Assembly (NCBI GenBank): GCA_003833135.1
Contig: QZLH01000024.1
Coordinates: 87,023 to 99,399 of the forward strand
Origin: Oehlia diaphana
Lineage: Eukaryota; Glomeromycota; Glomeromycetes; Glomerales; Glomeraceae
Direction: 5' to 3'
Length of the DNA: 12,377 nucleotides
Under the pieces are notes generated by a model that searched no databases, had not been told where the DNA came from, and saw only the letters and a program-made list of their open reading frames with translations. Numbering within the stretch: the first letter of the stretch is position 1; each line of letters starts with the position of its first letter. A program made the translations under genes and the position numbers. Shown here one piece after another: positions 6,046 through 12,377 of this stretch.

Positions 6046-7294
6046 TCATACATTATCTTCAATTTTTATTTTCTTTTTGACTTCCTGTTTATTTTCTTCA
6101 GCCTCGATAAATTCACTAAATTCCCATTTAACTTTAATTTCTTTTTCTTTAGTCTTAATAGCATCAAATTCATTCTTTACAAATTCACTTTTAACTTTCT
6201 CCTCAGACTTAATAACTTCAAATTCATTCTTTATAAATTCATTTTTAACTTTAATTTCTTTCTCCTCAGTCTTAATAATTTCGCCTTCTTTTTCTATCTT
6301 TATTGGGACATCATCAAGAAGAATATTCCTTGTACGTAACCAACTTGCTGGTCTATAATGAATATGTAAAACAGCAACTGGAATTGTTAAAATACTTTTA
6401 AGCATTTTATTTGAAGCCATTTTAATATCTTGACTTTTTTGAAAACCTGTAGAAATTTTTATTCCCATTTCAATTCCAGTTGATTCAGGAACTTGTACTT
6501 TTTCTACTTGATTTTTAACATAATTATCCAATTTTTCAACTTCTTCAACTATATAAAAGTAAACGGATATAGCACCAATTCCTCCAAACATTGATTTTGT
6601 ACTTGAATATTTTATATTATTATTATTATTATTATTATTTGAATCTACTTCATTATTATCATTTATCCAATTAGTAACATCAAATTTAAATAAATGTTTT
6701 TGTCGTTTTTCATCAAAAAATCCATCTTTTCTTGTTTTTGGTGTAGATTTTTGAATTTGTTTACAAGTATGATCCCATTTTCCATCAATAAATAATTTTG
6801 CTTTAAGTATTATACAAGATGATGATGATGAAAAATGATTAGATGAAGCGCCGAATTGTACAACGTAATTCGTTCCGAGTTCTTCAACAGCTGCATAATA
6901 AATTTTATCGCTATATACCAAGCATAAGTTCAATGTAATTAGAGTAATTTTTTTAAAGATATCAAAAAAAAAAAAAAAAAAAAAAGAAATATTAAATATC
7001 TTATTTGTATTCTATTTTTTAAATTAAGAAAACACTAAATATTATGTATACCTTTTAATCTTTCTTCCAGTTTTCATATCAAGTACGTATGAAGGTCCTG
7101 TAGTCATCTATTGTCATTGTTTATTCAAAATTGAGAAAATTGAGTGATAAAAAGTTCATAATTACAGTAACTTTTAAAAAAACAAAAAGATATAACATCA
7201 TATAACATACGATTCTTTTATCAATATGTTCGCTACATTCTTTTAATGGTTTGTTGTTTACTAATATCTTTAAAGAAAATCCCGAATATATCAT
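6046..7294 (-). CDS. DUF7918-like protein with Lys/Glu-rich repeat tail, three exons
   Basis: Exons are 7294-7211, 7107-7052 and 6910-6046; the joined frame is 334 codons plus TGA. The start ATG follows an A run, with an in-frame TGA farther upstream. Both introns are GT-AG (GTATGT...ATAG, GTATAC...ATAG) and phases agree across both joins. Exon 1 gives MIYSGFSLKILVNNKPLKEC. The body (about 30-240) includes NYVVQFGASS, AKLFIDGKWDH, FGGIGAISVYFYIVEE (about 155-170), VPEST (187-191) and AVLHIHYRPASWL (226-238), resembling fungal DUF7918 proteins as I recall them; an eight-Asn run sits at 138-145. From 249 the tail is three imperfect 18-21-residue Lys/Glu repeats with eight psi-K-x-E sites. There is no signal peptide or membrane segment, so a cytosolic or nuclear protein is likely. 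Function unknown. The exon model is by eye; no transcript was seen. Confidence 0.8.
6615..6639. repeat. (ATT)n microsatellite coding for an Asn run
   Basis: Eight AAT codons on the minus strand encode Asn 138-145 of the DUF7918-like protein, in a loop-like Asp/Asn/Ser-rich insert. Slippage would change the run length without shifting the frame. Confidence 0.85.
6911..7051 (-). other. intron 2 of the DUF7918-like gene (141 bases)
   Basis: Donor GTATAC, acceptor TATATAG. A branch-like ACTCTAAT lies about 35-40 bases before the acceptor. A 22-base T run (sense strand; A at 6964-6985) lies in the middle and may vary in length between isolates. The join AG|C makes a Ser codon and keeps the frame. 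Confidence 0.75.
7108..7210 (-). other. intron 1 of the DUF7918-like gene (103 bases)
   Basis: Donor GTATGT, acceptor ACAATAG directly before ATGACTACAGG. It is a phase 0 intron. If it is retained, translation could instead start at the exon 2 ATG (7107), giving a 306-residue form lacking the first 28 residues. Confidence 0.7.
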
Positions 7295-7560
7295 TTTTTT
7301 TTTTTTATTATTAGTAATATAAATGGGTGTTCAGTGTTAAAAAAAAATAAATAACGGAATGAAAGATTCAAATAAATAAGTGTGATTTTTGGAAAAAAAA
7401 AATATTTTTTTTTTTTTTTTTTTTAAAGTAAGCTCAACCTTTTTAGAACATTTAGAACAAATAATATAATTATATTATGATGACATAAAATAAACTTGAC
7501 ACGTGTTAATGAACAATATATTATTTAAAACGCGTTTATATCTGCATGGTAAATCATTAT
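7295..7560 (-). promoter_or_regulatory. presumed promoter region of the DUF7918-like gene
   Basis: AT-rich DNA upstream of the ATG at 7294. It contains an A12 run against the start codon, an A10-TA-T20 block at 7393-7424 able to form a long A/T hairpin, and a CACGTG box at 7500-7505 about 206 bases upstream. The transcription start is not identifiable. Confidence 0.4.
7500..7505. promoter_or_regulatory. CACGTG box upstream of the DUF7918-like gene
   Basis: GACACGTGTTAA, palindromic E-box core about 206 bases before the start codon. A related ACGCGTGTTAAA lies at about 7742. Candidate bHLH site. Confidence 0.4.
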
Positions 7561-8821
7561 AACACACATGGCATACATGACATATCTAGAGTGATACATT
7601 TGCTGTATGTCAGATTGTTTTTAAATTCATTGAAATTATTAGAGTTTGAAGTTGCTATGAAAATTTGAATGATTTTTTAAATGCTTTTTTTTTTTTTTGG
7701 AATACTCGAAAGCTTTCGTAAAAAATTTGAAAGTTAGGTTAACGCGTGTTAAATTAAATTATATCTATGTGATTTATATAAAATTTTACTGCGGTTATTC
7801 AAAGATAATAGCTCTATCATAATCCTGGAATCTAATTAACAGATAAAGTATAAATAAAGTTTAAAATTTTCTATTTCTAAATTCTAATTATGTTATGATA
7901 AAGCAGAGAAAAAATTTTTAAATCGCCATCGGTGTAACACTGTAACAGGCAAGAAAGCACTGAAATCAATCTTAAGATAATAAATTGATATCAAAATATA
8001 AAAGAAAAAACAATTGAATTTCAAACAGTCAAAATCTTTTCAACTCAGCTATTTCATACGAATTTCATAGCAATATCAAATGCCGCCGGGTTTTGCGGGT
8101 TTTAAGCACGGCAAATTTTTTCTATCCTATAATTTGTTTTCTAAATTCTTAAGTTCTTTTATATTCAAGTCTTTCCTTCGTTAACGTACTGTAGTACTTT
8201 ACAATTTGTTCGTATCAATATGATTTAAAATATTTTAGTTTTTCCTAAATTTGACTTTGATCACATTGATCACGTGAGAACTCGTCTTGTTTAATATATT
8301 CACTTTTTTGATAACGACGGAACTTAAATGCGAGTTGAATAATAACAAATATCTATATAACGTATCAAACTGAAATATAGCCACGTGATCTGCATTAATT
8401 TTGCCTGAAATTTTATTAATTCCGGTCGAAATTAGGATTAATCATTTAGTTGCCAACATTGTCAGCCATTTTTACTATACAGAATCTTCAATCTTTTCAG
8501 TTATAATGTATTTTCCTGAGTGGTATAAAAATAAAGTTAAAAAAGCAGGATCGGACGAATATCGAATAATATTAGGTAATAGGAAAAAAAAAATAGAATC
8601 GATTGAAAAAAAAAACTATGTATAACTGTATAGATCTGCAAAAAAAAGTGGATTATCTGTTATGTTCTCCGCAAAAATTAAAGCTAGCAGCATCTCACAA
8701 ACTAACACTTTTTTCAGTGATACAAAAAAGTTTTGTTGCACGCTATCTGCTAAATGCACAGACAGTTAATTTTTTCCATTCTTAGTAATTTAAACATTTC
8801 TCTCTATTTGTAACACAAGCG
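7561..8821. other. mostly non-coding DNA with two CACGTG boxes
   Basis: No gene is supported. CACGTG occurs at 8271-8276 (TGATCACGTGAGA) and 8382-8387 (GCCACGTGATC), 111 bases apart. TGCCG (8081-8085) and CGGCA (8109-8113) bracket a G+C-rich island containing GGGTTTTGCGGGTTTT. The 8590-8785 stretch is richer in G+C and is open on both strands (46-60 codons), so a decayed exon is possible but the strand cannot be decided. Confidence 0.35.
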
Positions 8822-9175
8822 GACAGATATTATGATTAACGAAATATTAACGACAGATAAATATTTAACTAGAGACAGATATTTACTTGACTAGTGACAG
8901 ATATTGACTTGATTAGCGACAGATAAATATTTGACTAGCGACAGATATTTATTTTATTAAACAGGTATTTACTTGATTACAGACAGATATTTATTGATTA
9001 GAGACAGATTGACATATTATGCAGATATTATATTAAATTAGAGACAGATATTTATTGATTATAGACAGATATTATATGAATGATTATATTTGATTAGAGA
9101 AGATATTATATTTGATTACAGACAGATATTATATACAGATTATTATTTTATATGTTATATTTGATTGACAGATTA
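8822..9175 (+). repeat. minisatellite with 22-base period, about 16 degenerate units
   Basis: The block GACAGATA recurs with starts near 8822, 8852, 8874, 8896, 8918, 8940, 8960, 8982, 9003, 9021, 9043, 9064, about 9099, 9121, 9134 and 9167. Most spacings are 20-22 bases. The consensus is close to GACAGATATTTATTTGATTA plus GA. Units to the right are more diverged, and single CAGATA pieces continue to about 9400. Divergent units and no unique spacers rule out a CRISPR array. Confidence 0.85.
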
Positions 9176-9311
9176 ACAATAGAAATTATTTATCCGATTG
9201 AATTAATGTTTCAGATTTTAATATTCAATGATGATTACCTGTTAATATTCAGGTGTTGAAGTTCAGATAAATTTACTATATCTGATATCCGCAAGTAGTA
9301 ACATAATATTT

Positions 9312-9317
9312 CACGTG
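9312..9317. promoter_or_regulatory. CACGTG box
   Basis: TTTCACGTGCAT between the minisatellite and the lone exon at 9513-9629. It is downstream of that exon's start, so it is not obviously its promoter. Confidence 0.3.
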
Positions 9318-9512
9318 CATTTACAGATCATTTTTTTTACTATTTCAATCTATTCTAATCAGGATTTTAAATTTTATTCTTTTTTAAAATATTTTCAGAT
9401 TATAATAATTTTCAAATGTTCTTTATGCAATCAACAATAAAAAGTACGAGTTTTGATAGTTTCCGAATATTATCGTAACAATAAAAAAATTTACAATATA
9501 AAAAAATATTAC

Positions 9513-9629
9513 CTTTGTCTTTTTTGATTGAACTGTTTGAACTGTGAAAAAATTTTTGTTGGGACTTGATGATGATCCTGATGATCCCTCTTTTAATGTT
9601 TTATAATTTTGGTTATTCAATTGTTTCAT
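9513..9629 (-). CDS. candidate first coding exon of an unidentified gene
   Basis: An ATG at 9629 (AAAAATGAAAC) opens exactly 39 codons ending AAG|GTAATA, a good fungal donor, phase 0. The peptide is low-complexity: a basic/Asn start (MKQLNNQNYKTLKEG), a Ser/Gly run (SSGSSSSPNK), and FFTVQTVQSKKTK. Past the donor the frame becomes Phe/Ile-rich, as in a read-through intron. I could not find a convincing acceptor and second exon downstream; the DNA there leads into the 22-base minisatellite. It may be an orphan exon or a chance ORF. Upstream lie a CACGTG box at 10120 and T-rich DNA. Confidence 0.3.
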
Positions 9630-9653
9630 TTTTGAAATAAAAAAGATGATCAA

Positions 9654-10600
9654 AAAAAAAAGATTTTGCGATTTTTTTCGGATTTCTTTTTTTATTTTTA
9701 TTTTTCTAATTCCGATTATTTTTTATATTTAAAAATATTTAAAAATATTTTTTTTATTTTTATTTTTTTAAATGAAATACCTAAATAATATAAATTTTAC
9801 GCCTAAAAGTTAATACGTTTTTGGATTAGTTTCTTTAAAAAAAAATTGTTAAAATTTGGATTAGTTTCTTTGAAAAAAAAAAAAAAAGATTTCAAGTTTT
9901 TCTTTGAAAAATCTCTTTTTTTATTTTTACATTTTAAAAATTTTCTTTATACCTTTATATTTTTGGTCGAATTGATTCTCGATACCTCAATATTTATGAT
10001 ATTTACTCAGTAATAACTCTTGACAGTTAATAACACTGACAGTAATAACTCGGACAAATTCGGATTAAATCACCAAAACTCTTTTTCTGGCTTCCGAATA
10101 CGAAAATTTATAGTTTTATCACGTGTACGGTATACCTTTACCATGAAAAACCTAAAACGATAACGGATACGTAAGATAATCAGTTGCACGTTGGAGGATT
10201 TAATATTTTTATTCCTTTTACCGAAAAAAACGAATTTTTTAAATTAATAATTTAAGTTATATTATCGATAATTAATAATTACAGTTAATATATTTTCAAC
10301 AAAATTAACATTTTTTTGGCAAGATTTTACATTGATCCTTTAATTTATTAATGTTTAAAAGAATGAGAATCTAAAACTTAAAAAAATCGTAACATTTTTA
10401 ACTTTTAATATTAATATTTAATAATTATAAATTTTTTTAAAATATACAATATACAAAAATATTAAAAAAAACACCCATGAATTTTTCTTAATTCGGTGAT
10501 CCATCAGTAAACCATTAAAACATTGGACAAAAAAAAAAAATAATTTTACTCTTTTAATACGTGAAAAAAAAAAAACACTTATTCCTCATCTAAATCCTAT
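9654..10600. other. AT-rich non-coding DNA
   Basis: No gene. TTTGGATTAGTTTCTTT followed by an A run occurs twice (about 9819-9845 and 9855-9888). CAGTAATAACTC occurs at 10008-10019 and 10040-10051 with a similar third copy between them. Long A and T runs are frequent. Confidence 0.45.
10120..10125. promoter_or_regulatory. CACGTG box
   Basis: TATCACGTGTACGG, about 490 bases upstream of the ATG at 9629 on the minus strand. Confidence 0.35.
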
Positions 10601-10620
10601 CCCTAACCCTAACCCACGTG
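10601..10620 (+). repeat. telomere-type CCCTAA repeat fused to a CACGTG box
   Basis: CCCTAACCCTAACCCACGTG: two and a half units of the TTAGGG-type telomere repeat (reverse strand) run straight into CACGTG. A second interstitial copy, CCCTAACCCTAA, is at 4737-4748. This is too short to be a telomere; it could be a binding site for a telobox/TTAGGG-binding transcription factor. Confidence 0.6.
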
Positions 10621-10628
10621 CCTTATTT

Positions 10629-10985
10629 CTTACCTTTTTTTTAAAAAATCCCTTTTCTTCCTTTTTCTTTCTTTTTTTTTTTTAGAATTTGATTATTTCC
10701 TTAAAAAATTTAAATTTTGATTATTTCTTAAAGTAGCCTTACTTTGCGATTTTTTTTTTCTTACCTTTTTTTTTAAAAAAAATCCCTTTTCTCACTTTTT
10801 CTTTTTTTTTTAAATTTGATCATTCCTTTTTCCCGCTTTCCATCATTTTCTATTAAAAAATTCTATTAAAAAAGTAAATATTTCATATGCTTTTTTGTTC
10901 TTACCTTTTTTTTTTAAAAAAAAAAATCCCTTTTCTTACTTTTATTTTTAAAAAATAAATTTGATTGTTTTTTTTTTGCCGCCAA
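10629..10985 (+). repeat. three direct copies of a T/A-rich unit
   Basis: Units start with CTTACC at 10629, 10760 and 10900 (spacing 131 and 140). Each reads CTTACC, T8-10, A6-12, TCCCTTTTCT, a T-rich stretch, then AATTTGATTATTTC or a variant. About 65 bases per unit are conserved and the rest differs. The T-A block in each could fold as a hairpin. Origin unknown. Confidence 0.65.
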
Positions 10986-11035
10986 TGATCAAATTTATGG
11001 TTTACCGACAGTTCACCACATTAAAGCTTATTAAT

Positions 11036-11494
11036 ATAGCGGTTAAGCTATCCCAAAATTCAAAACCTCCTACTGATTATTTTTATGATAAATCATTATC
11101 ATCTATTATACCAATAACTTAAAGTTATGGTAACTGCTCTTAAGAGGATCCGAGGCTTGTGGAATTTTTTTTATCAAAGGATGCCTGGATGCCTTGCCAG
11201 AGCCGGCTTGCCCCAAGAAAAATCTTATTTTTCATACTTACTAGGAGAGATATGTAGTATGGTTCCAAATATTCCATATTATATCGTATGGTTTCGTATT
11301 TAGCTTGACATTCTTAATGTCAAACTCATAATGGCAATTGTGCCATTTTTCAAAATGGTTTTGAATATTTGCGCTATAAAATTCAAAGAAAGATTGATAC
11401 CATTAAAAGTCATCTTAAGTATCATTACAAATGACCCTCGCCAACGCTGATAGGATCATAACGCTGGTAGGAATCATTGTAATTTAACACAATG
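11036..11494. other. cluster of small inverted repeats (candidate structured element)
   Basis: Perfect stems, in order: ATAGC/GCTAT (11036-11051), ATGATA/TATCAT (11085-11102), ATAACTT-A-AAGTTAT (11114-11128), CTCTTAAGAG (11137-11146), AGCCGGCT (11201-11208), CCATA/TATGG (11274-11291), TTGACATT/AATGTCAA (11305-11323), AATGGCA/TGCCATT (11330-11347), CCATTTT/AAAATGG (11343-11358), CATTGT/ACAATG (11475-11494). The two central stems share the CCATT arm, so only one can form at a time. The stretch 11140-11215 is G+C-rich. No known RNA family is recognised, and some short stems would be expected by chance. Confidence 0.4.
11443..11472 (+). repeat. 13-base direct repeat
   Basis: AACGCTGATAGGA (11443-11455) and AACGCTGGTAGGA (11460-11472), 12 of 13 identical, offset 17 bases. 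A paired binding site is possible. Confidence 0.6.
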
Positions 11495-11880
11495 TAGAGG
11501 CTTAATAGAATATCTTAATTTCTTTCACGATCATATATATATACCTTTCCACACTTATATAAATAATGACTTTTGGGACAAATTAATTTTAAAAAGTTTG
11601 AGAACAAAAAAAGATTTTATTGAAAAAATATATATATCATATTTGATATACAAGATTATTTTCTATTTCCGTTTAATTACTAAAAAAATTTTCTTCCAAT
11701 ACTTATAAAAAAGCATTTCATTGTGTTAAATTTAAGTATAAACTATTTAATTTGAAAAATTTTTAATTAGATGAATATATATTTACGGTATATACATATA
11801 AAAAAAATTTTTAAGAGGGAAAAAACATACCTAATTTCATTCATTTATATCATTGTGAGAGAGTATTGGGGGTAAGAAAC

Positions 11881-12057
11881 ATGAGGGGATGCCTGGTAGT
11901 GGACCTCATTAGAAAAGTATGTTGCGTAGTTGATTTTTACAAATGTAACCTAAACCGGTTATTTCTTCTAGCCTTTCATCAAATTAATGGCGGCGCAAAT
12001 ATTGCCGCAGTCGCCATCTTATACGAGAAATTAAAAAAAATTTTTTTTTTTTTTTGA
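11881..12057 (+). CDS. weak short ORF in a G+C-richer island
   Basis: 58 codons from the ATG at 11881: MRGCLVVDLIRKVCCVVDFY and onward, ending in a Phe run from a T-tract. The island 11866-12020 stands out in G+C and contains GCGGC...GCCGC. Both strands are partly open (the minus strand reads ITGLGYICKNQLRNILF before stops), so the coding strand is uncertain and it may be a relic. No family recognised. Confidence 0.15.
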   Translation: MRGCLVVDLIRKVCCVVDFYKCNLNRLFLLAFHQINGGANIAAVAILYEKLKKIFFFF

Positions 12058-12073
12058 AATTACAAGTCAAATA

Positions 12074-12089
12074 GTTACCGCAAGGTAAC
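12074..12089 (+). other. perfect 6-bp stem with GCAA tetraloop
   Basis: GTTACC-GCAA-GGTAAC. GCAA belongs to the stable GNRA loop class, so the transcript would fold well. It lies 32 bases before a perfect 20-base palindrome. Function not known. Confidence 0.5.
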
Positions 12090-12120
12090 AATATTATATA
12101 TTCGTATATTATTTTAAAAG

Positions 12121-12140
12121 GTTTTTTCTTAAGAAAAAAC
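12121..12140. repeat. perfect 20-base palindrome
   Basis: GTTTTTTCTTAAGAAAAAAC is identical on both strands. It may form a hairpin in RNA or serve as a dimer binding site; in such AT-rich DNA it could also arise by chance. Confidence 0.6.
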
Positions 12141-12230
12141 GTTCTTTTTTGCTCCTTTCAAAACGGATTTCTTTGTTAGGGAATAAGGGGGGAGGGGAGT
12201 TGTTAAAGATTGTAAAGGAAAGAAAGGAAT

Positions 12231-12331
12231 GACAGGTTTTTTTTTTTTCTTCAAAACACCATTTTTATTTCTAGAAACAAAAAAAAAAGGAGTTTAAATT
12301 TCGAAAAAATTTCGAAAAAAAAAAAAAAATT

Positions 12332-12368
<37 letters not shown>

Positions 12369-12377
12369 AAAAAAAAA
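12231..12377. repeat. homopolymer-rich end of the window
   Basis: T and A runs with a doubled ATTTCGAAAAA (about 12298-12320), closing in alternating A and T runs and a final stretch of almost pure A. Such ends are common at contig borders, so the exact run lengths are unreliable. Confidence 0.6.

Noticed and set aside
6010..6358. Two plus-strand Phe/Ser-rich ORFs
   Set aside because: Antisense of the Lys/Glu repeat tail; AAA and GAA codons read backwards give Phe and Ser runs.
8401..8785. Two overlapping plus-strand ORFs (74 and 60 codons) and a 46-codon minus frame
   Set aside because: The first starts at TTG, the frames overlap by frameshift, and both strands look equally coding. No family recognised, so no gene was called.
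8822..9175. CRISPR-like array
   Set aside because: Units are degenerate, contiguous and lack unique spacers; the genome is eukaryotic.
12187..12198. G-quadruplex at the GGGGGGAGGGG run
   Set aside because: Too few separate G runs for four tetrad strands.

Overview
The window looks like accessory DNA from an arbuscular mycorrhizal fungus of the Rhizophagus / Glomeraceae type. The grounds are very high A+T with long homopolymer runs, short GT-AG introns, AATAAA signals behind genes, and protein pieces that I recognise from memory as families expanded in Rhizophagus: SAM domain plus nuclease-like, 'ExQ' nuclease-like, and a DUF7918-like cytosolic/nuclear protein. This assignment is from memory and was not tested by a search. 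No bacterial operon, rRNA, tRNA or CRISPR array is visible.

Layout. Positions 1-780 hold a small single-pass membrane ORF at the left edge, possibly the last exon of a gene starting outside, then AT-rich DNA. Positions 786-4490 form a belt of decayed genes, all on the minus strand and visibly richer in G+C than the rest: a coiled-coil fragment (786-1010), a broken PD-(D/E)XK-like gene (1583-2122), a broken SAM + PD-(D/E)XK-like gene (2231-3431), a broken gene of unknown family (3517-4224), and a DDE transposase fragment (4291-4470). Positions 4543-5472 are bounded by a 28-bp inverted repeat (27/28 identical) whose arms carry CACGTGATT-type boxes; this may be a small DNA transposon or an inverted pair of promoter copies.

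Positions 6046-7294 hold the one gene that looks intact: three exons on the minus strand, 334 aa, with a DUF7918-like body and a C-terminal Lys/Glu repeat tail carrying eight psi-K-x-E motifs. From 7300 to the right end the DNA is mostly non-coding. It holds a 22-bp-period minisatellite (8822-9175), a lone first exon (9513-9629, minus), a thrice-repeated T/A-rich unit (10629-10985), telomere-type CCCTAA repeats touching a CACGTG box (10601-10620), a cluster of small hairpins (11036-11494) and homopolymer sequence at the window end.

CACGTG occurs eight times in 12.4 kb, far more than base composition predicts, and is the main regulatory-looking signal. The genes do not form a pathway. The picture is one working gene beside a graveyard of nuclease-like families and transposon remains.
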